Made by a program: the position numbers and the translations under genes
NCBI RefSeq assembly: GCF_000786695.1
Contig: NZ_CP009962.1
Coordinates: 1,240,001-1,304,000 of the forward strand
Source: Collimonas arenae
GTDB taxonomy: Bacteria > Pseudomonadota > Gammaproteobacteria > Burkholderiales > Burkholderiaceae_D
Reading direction: 5' to 3'
Length of the DNA: 64,000 nt
In this document: in pieces, positions 37,309 to 46,280 of the stretch
How positions within the stretch are numbered: position 1 is the first letter of the stretch
Layout of the letters: each line of letters starts with the position of its first letter
Notes under the pieces: generated by a model
The model's database searches: none
What the model was told of the DNA's origin: nothing
What the model saw: the letters and a program-made list of their open reading frames with translations, nothing else

Positions 37309-37336
37309 TAAATGTTTTCCAGGCAACTGCCGATAA
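37309..37336 (+). promoter_or_regulatory. Sigma28 promoter of fliC
   Basis: TAAATGTT (37309-37316), a 12-bp spacer and GCCGATAA (37329-37336), a perfect -10. It is about 105 bp upstream of the flagellin start, giving a long leader of roughly 95 nt. A weak hairpin with seven T (about 37267-37297) lies just upstream and may end the fliE-PilZ transcript. Confidence 0.85.
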
Positions 37337-37440
37337 CCTGAATAACGATGGCTTGCTTATCCCGGGTGCTTCTACCAGGGGGCGGGTCCAGCGTTACGGC
37401 TTAGCCGGAACCCATAAACTTTAGCAACAGGAGTCATGCC

Positions 37441-38580
37441 ATGTCAGTCATCAATACCAATACTCTCTCGCTGGTAGCACAAAACAATCTGGTCACGTCG
37501 CAAAACGCGTTAAGCACTGCGATCCAGCGTTTGTCTTCCGGCCTGCGTATCAACAGCGCCAAGGACGACGCAGCAGGCCAGGCCATCGCCAACCGTTTCA
37601 CAAGTAACATCAACGGCCTGACGCAAGCTTCGCGTAATGCCAACGACGGCATTTCGCTGGCGCAAACTACAGCTGGCGCGTTGAATGAAGTCAACAACAA
37701 CCTGCAACGCATCCGCGACCTGACAGTGCAAGCGACCACCGGCAGCAACTCCGCAGCCGACAAGGTATCGATCCAGGCTGAAATCACCCAGCGTCTGGCT
37801 GAAATCGACCGCACTTCTGCGCAAACCGATTTCAACGGCGTCAAGGTATTGTCCAAGGACGCCAACCTGGCTTTCCAGATCGGCGCCAACGACGGCCAGA
37901 CCATCAGCATCGGGCTGAAGAAGATTGACTCTTCAGCTTTGAACCTGACAGGTTTCAACGTAACTGGCTTGTCCGACGCCATCACCAGCTTCACGGATAC
38001 TTCCGTTGCCGGCACAACCAAGACTGTTGCTGTTGACCTGAGCGGCACCACTATCGCCGGCTTGCCAGCTGGAACCGCCACATCAGACCTGACGTTGCGC
38101 GGCTACGGTGCATATACAGCGAACACAGGCGCCTATGCCAACTACGCCGTGCAGGACAAAGCCGGCAACCTGTACAAGATCGATGCGACAAAAGTCGATG
38201 CAACAACCGGTAAAGTGACGGACACAACAGCTCTGGCAACAGCGGCTTCGGCAACAACAGCGCAGGCTGCTTACGCGACAGACGCGGCCGCAGGTCTGAC
38301 TGCAACAGCCAATCCGCTCAAGACAATTGACGATGCGCTGGCCAAAGTCGACAGCCTGCGCGGTTCGCTGGGCGCGGTGCAAAACCGCTTTGACTCGGTG
38401 ATCTCGAATCTGGGCTCCACTGTCACCAATCTGTCCGCTTCGCGTTCACGTATCCAGGACGCAGACTATGCAACAGAAGTGTCGAACATGACACGTGCGC
38501 AGATCCTGCAACAAGCCGGTACGTCAGTGTTGTCCAAGGCGAACCAGTCGACACAGGGCGTTCTGTCGTTGCTGCAATAA
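37441..38580 (+). CDS. fliC: Flagellin FliC
   Basis: 379 residues. The D0/D1 ends are highly conserved ([56 protein letters not shown] at the N-side; [36 protein letters not shown] at the C-side). The central variable region is short and Thr/Ala-rich. It is the only flagellin gene in the window. Ribosome binding site CAGGAG 9 bp upstream. Confidence 0.98.
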   Translation: MSVINTNTLSLVAQNNLVTSQNALSTAIQRLSSGLRINSAKDDAAGQAIANRFTSNINGLTQASRNANDGISLAQTTAGALNEVNNNLQRIRDLTVQATTGSNSAADKVSIQAEITQRLAEIDRTSAQTDFNGVKVLSKDANLAFQIGANDGQTISIGLKKIDSSALNLTGFNVTGLSDAITSFTDTSVAGTTKTVAVDLSGTTIAGLPAGTATSDLTLRGYGAYTANTGAYANYAVQDKAGNLYKIDATKVDATTGKVTDTTALATAASATTAQAAYATDAAAGLTATANPLKTIDDALAKVDSLRGSLGAVQNRFDSVISNLGSTVTNLSASRSRIQDADYATEVSNMTRAQILQQAGTSVLSKANQSTQGVLSLLQ

Positions 38581-38596
38581 GCCTGGCTTAGTACTG

Positions 38597-38623
38597 CGCA
38601 GACGGTTGCTGAAGCCGTCTGCG
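38597..38623 (+). terminator. Hairpin directly after fliC
   Basis: Nine-bp perfect stem CGCAGACGG / CCGTCTGCG with a 9-nt loop, not followed by a T-run. It probably protects the flagellin mRNA 3' end or acts with the next hairpin. Confidence 0.5.
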
Positions 38624-38641
38624 TAAATGCACAGGAAGCTT

Positions 38642-38672
38642 GGGTTGGCTGGTCGTGCGGCCAACCCGTTTT
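38642..38672 (+). terminator. Intrinsic terminator of fliC
   Basis: Stem GGGTTGGC / GCCAACCC with a short loop followed by GTTTT. It should end most fliC transcripts before flaG. Confidence 0.6.
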
Positions 38673-38684
38673 GAAGCCACGCTT

Positions 38685-38722
38685 TGTCCAGTCAGGTTTG
38701 CAATGGCAGACCTGAGCGGACA
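38685..38722 (+). other. Stem-loop just upstream of flaG
   Basis: TGTCC..TCAGGTTTGC - AATG - GCAGACCTGA..GGACA, an imperfect stem of about 15 bp that closes 23 bases before the flaG start. It lies between the terminator and the gene. Purpose unknown. Confidence 0.45.
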
Positions 38723-38745
38723 GGGAAAATACGGAAGAGGGTGCA

Positions 38746-39141
38746 ATGTCAATGCCGATAGATTCTGCAAACAAGTTACAGGCAGCCGAGACTTCAGCGC
38801 AGGCTGCGCTTGCCATCGCTGCACAGCATACTGCAGCGCAATCCGCTGTTACGCATGGCGGCGCAGACATGCAAAAAGAGTCCATTGCGGCAGGCGACGG
38901 GTTGAACGCTGTATCTGACCTTTCGCAGTTCCAAATCAAGATTGATGACATTAACCGCCGCTTGCAACTCAAGGCAGTCAGCGTGGAATTTCAGATCGAC
39001 CCTGACTATAAAGACGTAATTTTGAAAGTAGTGGATCAGCAGGATGGCAAGGTGATCTTGCAAATCCCGAGCGAGGAAGTGGTAAGGGTGAGCAAGGTCA
39101 TGGACCAGCTCAAAGGCGTATTGCTTGAGAAAACCGCGTAA
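38746..39141 (+). CDS. flaG: FlaG family protein
   Basis: 131 residues. The C-terminal FlaG domain (INRRLQLKAVSVEFQIDPDY, KVVDQQDGKVILQIPSEEVV) is clear; the N-terminus is Ala/Gln-rich. FlaG affects filament length in several polar and peritrichous bacteria. It lies between fliC and fliD, the usual location. Confidence 0.9.
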   Translation: MSMPIDSANKLQAAETSAQAALAIAAQHTAAQSAVTHGGADMQKESIAAGDGLNAVSDLSQFQIKIDDINRRLQLKAVSVEFQIDPDYKDVILKVVDQQDGKVILQIPSEEVVRVSKVMDQLKGVLLEKTA

Positions 39142-39192
39142 GCACGCAATTCAGCGCAACTGGAAAACGTAAATTAGTAAAAAGGAATTGAT

Positions 39193-40656
39193 ATGGCTCT
39201 AGTGACTTCCCTGGGTTCCGCGTCTGGACTACCGCTGGCTACTTTGCTCAGCAATATCACTGCCGCAGAAAATCTGCCGCTGACTGCAATGCAGAATCGG
39301 CAATCCGCCTATAACACCCAACTGTCTGCCTATGGCACGGTGCAGAGCGCCCTGAGCGCCTTGCAGGCGGCGGCTGCACAGTTGGGCAAGCCGGCCTTGT
39401 TTCAAAATATTACGGCCACTGCAAGCAACACCTCTGTATTGAGCGCAACCGCAGCCGCCAACGCCGCCAGCGGTTCGGTAGCGATCAATGTGAGTCAATT
39501 GGCGCAAGCGCAATCGATGGCCACTGCGGGCGTGGCGAGCACGACTGCGGCCATAGGTTCCGGTACGGTGACGCTGGATTTTGGCAGCATCTCCGGCGGT
39601 AAGCTCGATCCCGCCACAGGAAAGTACAGCGGCGCCACGTTTGCAGCGGACAGCACGCGCAAGCCCGTTTCCATCACGATCGACTCCAGCAATAACACGC
39701 TGGCAGGGATCCGCGACGCCATCAACAAGAATACTGCCTTGGGCGTGACTGCGACCATCGTCAATGACGGCAGCAGCAGTCCTAACCGCTTGGTGCTGAC
39801 CTCGAACCAGACCGGGGCGAGTTCGACCATGCGCATTGCGGTCAGCGGCGACGCGGCGTTGTCGAATCTGCTGGCCAACGATCCCGGCGCGACGCAAAAT
39901 ATGCAGCAGACGGTGGAAGCGAAGAATGCGCAACTGACGGTCAACGGCATCGCCATCACCAGCGCCAGCAATACTGTCACGGAAGCAGTGCAAGGCGTCA
40001 CCATGAATCTGAGCGGCACTGGCAGCAGTACCCTGACATTGCAAAGCAATACCGCAGTCATACAAACTGCCATTACGAATTTTGTTTCCAGCTATAACGC
40101 TTTCCAAAACCTGACCAAGCAACTGACAGCGTTCAACGTCGCAGCGCAAACTCAATCTCCGCTGACCGGCGATTCAACTTTGCGAAACATCCAGAGCCGT
40201 ATTCGCGACGCCATGAATACACCGCAGTCTGCAGGTAATAATGGCAACGGAACCTCGTTCACGATGCTGGCGCAGATCGGAATAACGTTCCAGATTGACG
40301 GCACCATGGCAAGCGATCCTGCCAAGTTGACTGCTGCGCTGAACACGAATCTGAGCGGCGTTCAAAACCTGTTTTCCAGCGCTGACGGGAAGACCGGTTT
40401 CGGTTCGCAGATGTCGACTTTCCTGACCACCATGACTGGCAGCAGCGGTCCGCTGAAGGCGGCGACAGACGGCCTGGGGCGCACCTTGAGAACCCTCGCT
40501 ACGCAAATGACAAGCACACAGGCGACGATCAGCGCCACGATCGCCCGTTATACGGCGCAATTTACGGCGCTCGACGGTTTGGTCGCCAGCATGAACCAGA
40601 CCAGCAGCTATCTGACCCAGCAGTTTACTGCGATCAATGGCAGTTCCTCCAAATAA
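39193..40656 (+). CDS. fliD: Filament capping protein FliD (HAP2)
   Basis: 487 residues. N-terminal region GLPLATLLSNITAAENLPL and C-terminal coiled coil (SATIARYTAQFTALDGLVAS, MNQTSSYLTQQFTAI) are typical. FliD forms the cap at the filament tip. Ribosome binding site AAGGAATTG before the ATG. Heads the fliDST group. Confidence 0.95.
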   Translation: MALVTSLGSASGLPLATLLSNITAAENLPLTAMQNRQSAYNTQLSAYGTVQSALSALQAAAAQLGKPALFQNITATASNTSVLSATAAANAASGSVAINVSQLAQAQSMATAGVASTTAAIGSGTVTLDFGSISGGKLDPATGKYSGATFAADSTRKPVSITIDSSNNTLAGIRDAINKNTALGVTATIVNDGSSSPNRLVLTSNQTGASSTMRIAVSGDAALSNLLANDPGATQNMQQTVEAKNAQLTVNGIAITSASNTVTEAVQGVTMNLSGTGSSTLTLQSNTAVIQTAITNFVSSYNAFQNLTKQLTAFNVAAQTQSPLTGDSTLRNIQSRIRDAMNTPQSAGNNGNGTSFTMLAQIGITFQIDGTMASDPAKLTAALNTNLSGVQNLFSSADGKTGFGSQMSTFLTTMTGSSGPLKAATDGLGRTLRTLATQMTSTQATISATIARYTAQFTALDGLVASMNQTSSYLTQQFTAINGSSSK

Positions 40657-40718
40657 AGCAACTTAAGAACTGCAACTTAAAGCAGCTAAAGCCAATATGA
40701 CAACTAAGGTCACGGTCT

Positions 40719-41198
40719 ATGTACACATCATCCGCACCTAACCCAATCGTAAATCCTGGCGCCCGGGCCTATGCACGGATCGGCATCGAAAGTGCGGTCT
40801 TGAGTGCATCGCCGCAGCAATTGGTGACGATGCTGTTCGATGGCGCCAAGACAGCCATCAGCATGGCGCGGCATCATATGGCGGTTGGCGAGGTGGTTGC
40901 CAAAGGCAATGCCATTTCGAAAGCGGTCAGTATCATCGACAGCGGCCTCAAGGCCAGTCTTGATCCGGAAGCCGGAGGCGCTGCCGGCGTCGAATTGGCG
41001 GCGAATCTGTCGGCGCTTTACGATTACATCAACCAGCGCCTGTTGCTGGCCAACTTGCATAACGATCCCGCCATGCTCGACGAGGCTGACCGTCTGCTGG
41101 AAAACATTGCTTCCGCCTGGCGCGAAATCAACGGCGCACCAAGCAGCAACCAGCCTGCTGCAAGTTTTGCAGACGCCAATCTTTCGGCGAAGGGATAG
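40719..41198 (+). CDS. fliS: Flagellin export chaperone FliS
   Basis: 159 residues. Diagnostic segments ARIGIESAVLSASPQQLVTM, LFDGAKTAISMARHHMA and LANLHNDPAMLDEADRLLEN. It binds the C-terminus of flagellin to prevent early polymerisation. It is about 20 residues longer than enteric FliS at the C-terminus. The fliT start follows with one intervening base. Confidence 0.96.
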   Translation: MYTSSAPNPIVNPGARAYARIGIESAVLSASPQQLVTMLFDGAKTAISMARHHMAVGEVVAKGNAISKAVSIIDSGLKASLDPEAGGAAGVELAANLSALYDYINQRLLLANLHNDPAMLDEADRLLENIASAWREINGAPSSNQPAASFADANLSAKG

Positions 41199-41199
41199 C

Positions 41200-41526
41200 A
41201 TGACGCCCCAACTTGAGCTGATGGAATGCTACGAGCAGATCGCGCCCTTGACCGGTCGCATGCTGGAGCGCGCGCGTGCCGGCGACTGGGACGCCCTGGT
41301 GATCCTGGGGCAGCAGTTCCGCTCATTTGTAGAACGCTTGAAGGGCATCGAGCTGCCAGCGCCGCTGGAGCCGTCGCAACTGATGCGCAAACATAATTTG
41401 CTGAGCCGGATTCTGGCCGACGATGCGGAAATCCGCGATATTGTCGCGCCGGAGCTGGCGCAGCTGAGCAGCTTGCTGGGCAATATGCATCGGCAACAGC
41501 ATCTCAACCATGCCTACGGCCAGTAA
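41200..41526 (+). CDS. fliT: FliD export chaperone FliT
   Basis: 108 residues from the ATG at 41200; longer in-frame starts would overlap fliS. Helical protein with the FliT pattern (LMECYEQIAPLTGRMLERAR, WDALVILGQQFRSFVERLKG). In enterics FliT also inhibits FlhDC when free of FliD; the presence of flhDC in this window makes such feedback possible but not proven. Three motifs only, so slightly less certain than its neighbours. Confidence 0.85.
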   Translation: MTPQLELMECYEQIAPLTGRMLERARAGDWDALVILGQQFRSFVERLKGIELPAPLEPSQLMRKHNLLSRILADDAEIRDIVAPELAQLSSLLGNMHRQQHLNHAYGQ

Positions 41527-41565
41527 CCCTGGCTTGAATCTGCGTAGCTATTTGGGCGGGAAGCG

Positions 41566-42543
41566 ATGAATGGCGGCACGCCCCTGATCGACAAATTGCT
41601 GTCCACGTCCCCGGCACAGCGTTCGGACCTGGTGCCGATCAAGGGACAGATTGGCATCCAGCAACCGGATGCCATCACCGATACCGAAGCGGCGGAGAAC
41701 GATACCCGCTTGCCGTCGCGTGCAGCTGTCGGACGTCAGCTCGGCATCGATACGGGTCAGTCCGCGCTGCCGCCAACTATACCGATGGCGACCTCGCGTA
41801 ACGATAATGCCAGACTGAGTGCGACCGCACGTATCATCAGCGAGATCTTGGGAACAGCGCCCGCCAAGGCGGAAGCGGTTCAAGGCGCAGCCCCGTTGTG
41901 GGCTGATGCAAGCGCACCGGAAACGTCGCTGGTGGCAGCTGCGCTGGCGCGCAATGTTGCCGGCAGCGGTTTGTTTTATGAGTCGCATCTGCTGCAATTT
42001 TTCTCCGGCCAGCGTTCGCTGGCGCAATTGCGGCAAGAGCCGCAAGCAAATCTTCTCCGGCAGTCCGTCAGCGACGACCCGACCTTATCACCGTCACCTG
42101 GGGATAGCCGAACCGGCGTCGGCCATGCCCAGGCAGGCATTCCAGTAGAAGCCATACCGTTGGTGCGGCAGCAGCTTGAACTGCTGGCGCTGTCACAGTT
42201 TCGCTGGAACGGCGAAGCGTGGCCGGGCGCCGGCATGGAATGGGAAATTACTGAGCAGGGACACCGCAGGCATGGCAATACTGAAAGCGGTACAGAAACC
42301 ATAGCGTGCGACTGGAGCACCAGTCTTGCCATGACTCTGCCCAGGCTTGGCAACCTCGTGTTGCGCCTAAGCCTGGCAAAGGATGGCTGGCGTATTGACC
42401 TGGCGGTAGCGGAGGCGGCGACGCTTCATTCCATGCGCACAGCAAGCACGCAATTGCGGCAACGGTTTTCAGCCGCCGGCTTGCCTGTAAGCGCTGTGCA
42501 AGTGGCGCAATTGCCACAATCGGGCACAGATGAAGATTCTTAG
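41566..42543 (+). CDS. Second FliK-like protein
   Basis: 325 residues. The N-terminal two thirds are variable. The C-terminal part (LALSQFRWNGEAWPGAGMEW, TLPRLGNLVLRLSLAKDGWR, LRQRFSAAGLPVSAVQVAQL) matches the FliK C-terminal-like proteins that occur in beta-proteobacterial fliDST operons, where it is often paired with a stand-alone FlhB C-domain, as here. Possible role in substrate switching is inference from family. Follows fliT by 39 bp. Confidence 0.7.
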   Translation: MNGGTPLIDKLLSTSPAQRSDLVPIKGQIGIQQPDAITDTEAAENDTRLPSRAAVGRQLGIDTGQSALPPTIPMATSRNDNARLSATARIISEILGTAPAKAEAVQGAAPLWADASAPETSLVAAALARNVAGSGLFYESHLLQFFSGQRSLAQLRQEPQANLLRQSVSDDPTLSPSPGDSRTGVGHAQAGIPVEAIPLVRQQLELLALSQFRWNGEAWPGAGMEWEITEQGHRRHGNTESGTETIACDWSTSLAMTLPRLGNLVLRLSLAKDGWRIDLAVAEAATLHSMRTASTQLRQRFSAAGLPVSAVQVAQLPQSGTDEDS

Positions 42544-42675
42544 ATTAAAAATAAAATTAAAACAAAAGCCACTATTTGTATTGGGGTAATATTTATTGCC
42601 TGTGGGATGCATTGATTGTAATTGTGATAATTAATGTTCGTATGGTAAAGGAGCATCGAAACATCATGACTGGCT

Positions 42676-42921
42676 ATGGAACGTGAGCGTTTAATTCGCA
42701 GGGAAGTGGCGGCGACGGGCTACGGCGCTGTGGCGGAGGCTGTCATGCAGCGCGCGCGGGAAGACGGTCTGTTTATCCATAGCTCACCCGATTTGGTTAA
42801 TTTGCTCATGTATGCCGATCTGGACCAGAAAATCCCGCCGCAACTATACGAGGCGGTAGCGGAATTGCTGGCCTGGGTTCATATGCTTGAGCACGATTCG
42901 ACACAGGCGCGGCCTGTTTAA
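42676..42921 (+). CDS. Stand-alone FlhB C-terminal domain protein
   Basis: 81 residues. ATGYGAVAEAVMQRAREDGL, SSPDLVNLLMYADLDQKIPP and AVAELLAWVHML match the FlhB cytoplasmic C-terminal half after the cleavage site; the NPTH motif and the first strand are absent, so it is shorter than usual. In the flanks are AT-rich spacers (42544-42660 and 42922-43080). A stop in frame lies seven bases before the ATG, while an AAAGGAG at 42647-42653 is better spaced for an overlapping 6-codon ORF at 42666. Such proteins can partly replace the FlhB C-domain in other species. Confidence 0.75.
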   Translation: MERERLIRREVAATGYGAVAEAVMQRAREDGLFIHSSPDLVNLLMYADLDQKIPPQLYEAVAELLAWVHMLEHDSTQARPV

Positions 42922-43086
42922 TTATTAACAAGCAGGTCCGGTTGTTGTGAATCGGGTAATATGTTTAAGTATGGCAATAAAATGTGTGTATTTTGTCGAT
43001 ATAGTTGCCGTATCGTATTGTGCTGACTTGATCGTGGATCGATAATGCACAGCCCTTGGTTGTGAATTTTGATTGTACAAAGAGTC

Positions 43087-43740
43087 ATGAATATGAAAGC
43101 AGCATCACCGATTCGGGTATTGATCGCAGATGATCATCGGATTGTCAGGCGCGGGCTACAGCATATTCTGAATGCCAGTCCCGGTATTACCGTGGTCGGC
43201 GAGGCTAGCGACTACAACGGCATCACCGATATCCTGAGAGAACAGCCATGCGATGTCCTGCTACTGGACATTTCCATGCCGGGTAAAGACGGTATCGAGA
43301 TCCTGCATCTGTTGAAGAAGCGCGAACCGATGCTGCGCATCATGGTGCTCAGCAGCCACGGGCCGGAACAGTTTGCGGTGCGTGCCTTGAAGGCCGGCGC
43401 CGCATCCTACCTGACCAAGGATGGCGCACCTGACGAACTGGTGGAAGCGGTGAGGGTGGTGGCGCGTGGCCGCAAATACATCAGTAAAGGCCTGGCCGAG
43501 TCATTGGCGAATCATGTGATTGAAGAAGATGACCTGATGCCGCACGAGCAGTTGTCCAACCGCGAATTCCAGACTGTGCGAATGATCGCCTCCGGCCAGA
43601 CCCGGACCGAGATCGCCAGGAATCTCTCCATCAGCCCCAAGACAGTCAGCGTCTATCGTTCCCGCGTGTTTGAAAAGATGGGTGTGCGCACCAACGCCGA
43701 ACTGACCCATTACGCCATCAAGCACCGCCTGCTGGAATGA
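43087..43740 (+). CDS. LuxR/NarL-type response regulator
   Basis: 217 residues from the ATG at 43087; a second ATG two codons later (43093) is as good, and a TTG lies further upstream. Receiver domain with VLIADDH, phospho-acceptor in VLLLDISMPGKDG and TKDGA lysine. The C-terminal helix-turn-helix is NarL-like (LSNREFQTVRMIASGQTRTE, IARNLSISPKTVSVYRSRVF). It resembles GacA/BvgA-class regulators. No cognate kinase is adjacent, but a membrane histidine kinase (46281) and a receiver-Hpt protein (48513) lie a few genes away and could form a phosphorelay with it. Target unknown; see palindromes near flhD. Confidence 0.9.
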   Translation: MNMKAASPIRVLIADDHRIVRRGLQHILNASPGITVVGEASDYNGITDILREQPCDVLLLDISMPGKDGIEILHLLKKREPMLRIMVLSSHGPEQFAVRALKAGAASYLTKDGAPDELVEAVRVVARGRKYISKGLAESLANHVIEEDDLMPHEQLSNREFQTVRMIASGQTRTEIARNLSISPKTVSVYRSRVFEKMGVRTNAELTHYAIKHRLLE

Positions 43741-43944
43741 GCCACTTGAGGCCGGCCATCCGAGCCATCGGTTGGCAGCAACATGACAGCGTTTTCAAGC
43801 ACTGAGGAGAGGGCTGTTTCACATTCTTTTTGCATCATCGATCGTCGCTACTCCTGTTTATATTGAGCCACTAACATGCTGTGGGATGCCGGTTTTTCTT
43901 CGGCGCGGCAGCCAGTGCATTTCAATCTATCAAGGATCCAGTTT

Positions 43945-44454
43945 ATGACGCTCGCCCAAACACCTGTCCAGATGCGCCGTGCCGCTGCACAACATGAGGT
44001 CGCTGGCCACGAATTCCTGACTTTTACCCTGGGTAAAGAAGAATACGGCATCGATATTCTCAAGGTGCAGGAGCTGCGCGGCTACGACAACGTCACCCAG
44101 ATCGCTAACGCCCCCGATTTCCTGAAGGGCGTGGTCAACCTGCGCGGCGTGATCACGCCGATCATCGACATGCGCATCAAGTTCAAACTGGATGCGACTG
44201 CTTACGACCAGTTCACCGTGGTGATCATCCTCCATCTTGGCCAGCGTACGGTCGGCATGGTGGTAGACGGCGTCTCTGATGTGATTACCCTGTCCAGCGA
44301 ACAAATCAAGCCGGCGCCGGAAATGGGCACGGTCCTCAATACCGATTACCTGATCGGTCTCGGTACGCTGGCAGACCGCATGCTGATTTTGCTGGATATC
44401 GACAAACTGATGTCAAGCGATGAGATCGGCCTGATCAACAAGCTCGCCAGTTAA
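43945..44454 (+). CDS. cheW: Chemotaxis coupling protein CheW (copy 1)
   Basis: 169 residues from the ATG at 43945 with AAGGA 9 bp upstream. CheW domain: [57 protein letters not shown]. Links receptors to CheA. It is closely similar to the second CheW (54815-55315). Directly before a chemoreceptor gene, suggesting a dedicated adaptor for that receptor. Confidence 0.95.
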   Translation: MTLAQTPVQMRRAAAQHEVAGHEFLTFTLGKEEYGIDILKVQELRGYDNVTQIANAPDFLKGVVNLRGVITPIIDMRIKFKLDATAYDQFTVVIILHLGQRTVGMVVDGVSDVITLSSEQIKPAPEMGTVLNTDYLIGLGTLADRMLILLDIDKLMSSDEIGLINKLAS

Positions 44455-44493
44455 GGCGCTCAATAGCACCGGACAGCAGAAAAAGGAGACGGC

Positions 44494-46152
44494 ATGCGCT
44501 TTGCGGATACAAGAATAGGGATACGGCTGGCAATCGGCTTTACCAGCATTTTGTTGCTGGTGATGCTGATCGCTGGGATCGGCATCTGGCGCCTGCAGCA
44601 GACTGGCGCCGCGGTCGAGAACATGGTGTCGCAACTGTTGCAGCGAGAGCGGCTGGCAATGGAGTGGCAGGATCTGGTGGCGACCAACGCGGTGCGCACC
44701 ATGGCGGTGGTGCGTAGCGACGACAGCCGTACGCAAGAATATTTTCAGGCGGCGATGAGCGCCAATTCCGAGCGGGCGTCGGAATTGCAAACCAAGCTGC
44801 ATGGCCTGTCGAATGATGAAGGACGCCAGGCCCTGGGGGAAATTGCCGCGGCCCGCGCTGCCTATACGGAGTTGCGGGAGACAGTGCTGACCACGCGCCA
44901 ATATGGCACGGCGGAAGCGGCCACCGCCATGATCGACCAGCAGCTGGATCCGGCGCGCAAGGAATACATGAGCAAGCTGCAGAAATTTGTCGATGTCCAG
45001 CGCAAGGCGATTGACGGCGCTGCGTTGGATATTGCCGGCAACTATCGCTCCGGCAGGATGTTGCTGGTGGTCTTCGGCGCTTTGGCGATTTTGCTGGGTG
45101 CGCTGTTTGCCTGGCGCCTGACTAGCGGCATCGTCAAGCCGTTGCATGCGGCGGTCGCGGTGGCGCACCGCGTGGCGCAGGGAGACCTGACTTCCGTCAT
45201 CGACGTCAGGAGCAAGGATGAAACCGGGCAGCTGATGCAGGGCATCAAGGAAATGAACCTGGCCTTGCAAGGTACAGTCAATCGGGTCCGTAGCGGCACC
45301 GATCATATCGTCACAGCCTCGCGCCAGATAGCTGCCGGAAACCTGGATCTGTCCAGCCGCACCGAAGAACAGGCGGCCAGCCTGCAGCAAACGGCAGCGT
45401 CGATGGAGCAATTGACGTCAACCGTCCGCCAAAATGCGGACAACGCGCTCCAGGCCAACCAGTTGGCGGAGAATGCCGCGAGCGTGGCGGCCGGCGGCGG
45501 CCAGATGGTGTCCGAAGTGGTGGCCACCATGGGCTTGATCAAAGATAGTTCTCACAAGATCAGCGATATCATAGGCGTCATCGACGGCATCGCGTTTCAG
45601 ACCAATATCCTGGCGCTGAACGCGGCGGTGGAAGCCGCACGGGCCGGTGAACAGGGGCGCGGTTTCGCCGTGGTAGCGGCGGAAGTACGCAATCTTGCCC
45701 AACGTTCGGCAATCGCCGCCAAAGATATCAAGGTCTTGATCGGCGCCTCGGTGGACCATGTCGATGCCGGCAGCCGCCAAGTGGAAGCCGCGGGCAAGAC
45801 CATGAGTGAAATCGTCGGTTCGATCCGGCGGGTGGTCGATATCATGGCTGATATCGCTGCCGCCAGCGAGCAGCAGAGCAGCGGTATCGCCCAAGTCAAC
45901 CAGGCCGTGGGACAGATGGACCAGACAACCCAGCAGAATGCTGCGCTGGTGGAGCAAGCCGCTGCTGCGGCGCATAGCTTGCAGGAACAGGCTGCCGAGT
46001 TGCTGCAGGCCGTCAGCATTTTCCAGCTGGCGGACGATGCCGGACAGGGGTATCCCGACAGGCTCGAAGCGCATCTGGAGGCAAGTGTGACGTTTTTGGA
46101 GCAACCACAAAAATGCGTCGACGAGCAGCCGGCTTTGGCCGGCATCAATTGA
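44494..46152 (+). CDS. Methyl-accepting chemotaxis protein
   Basis: 552 residues. TM1 near residues 8-32 (LAIGFTSILLLVMLIAGIGI), a periplasmic helical four-helix-bundle sensor of about 155 residues, TM2 near 187-210, a HAMP domain and a conserved signalling tip (IIGVIDGIAFQTNILALNAA, VEAARAGEQGRGFAVVAAEV). No C-terminal NWETF-like pentapeptide, so CheR/CheB may be recruited by other means. The ligand cannot be deduced. AAAAAGGAG precedes the start; it follows cheW by 39 bp. Confidence 0.95.
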   Translation: MRFADTRIGIRLAIGFTSILLLVMLIAGIGIWRLQQTGAAVENMVSQLLQRERLAMEWQDLVATNAVRTMAVVRSDDSRTQEYFQAAMSANSERASELQTKLHGLSNDEGRQALGEIAAARAAYTELRETVLTTRQYGTAEAATAMIDQQLDPARKEYMSKLQKFVDVQRKAIDGAALDIAGNYRSGRMLLVVFGALAILLGALFAWRLTSGIVKPLHAAVAVAHRVAQGDLTSVIDVRSKDETGQLMQGIKEMNLALQGTVNRVRSGTDHIVTASRQIAAGNLDLSSRTEEQAASLQQTAASMEQLTSTVRQNADNALQANQLAENAASVAAGGGQMVSEVVATMGLIKDSSHKISDIIGVIDGIAFQTNILALNAAVEAARAGEQGRGFAVVAAEVRNLAQRSAIAAKDIKVLIGASVDHVDAGSRQVEAAGKTMSEIVGSIRRVVDIMADIAAASEQQSSGIAQVNQAVGQMDQTTQQNAALVEQAAAAAHSLQEQAAELLQAVSIFQLADDAGQGYPDRLEAHLEASVTFLEQPQKCVDEQPALAGIN

Positions 46153-46280
46153 AACGGCGGGCTGCCGGCGCGATGCGGGATAATAAGGAACAGCTCGGGC
46201 TGGGCCGGCGATGATACGATTGTCTTCGGCCGGGACCGAGTGTTGTGCGGTATTTCCTGTCGCGTTTTTCAATAGAATGA

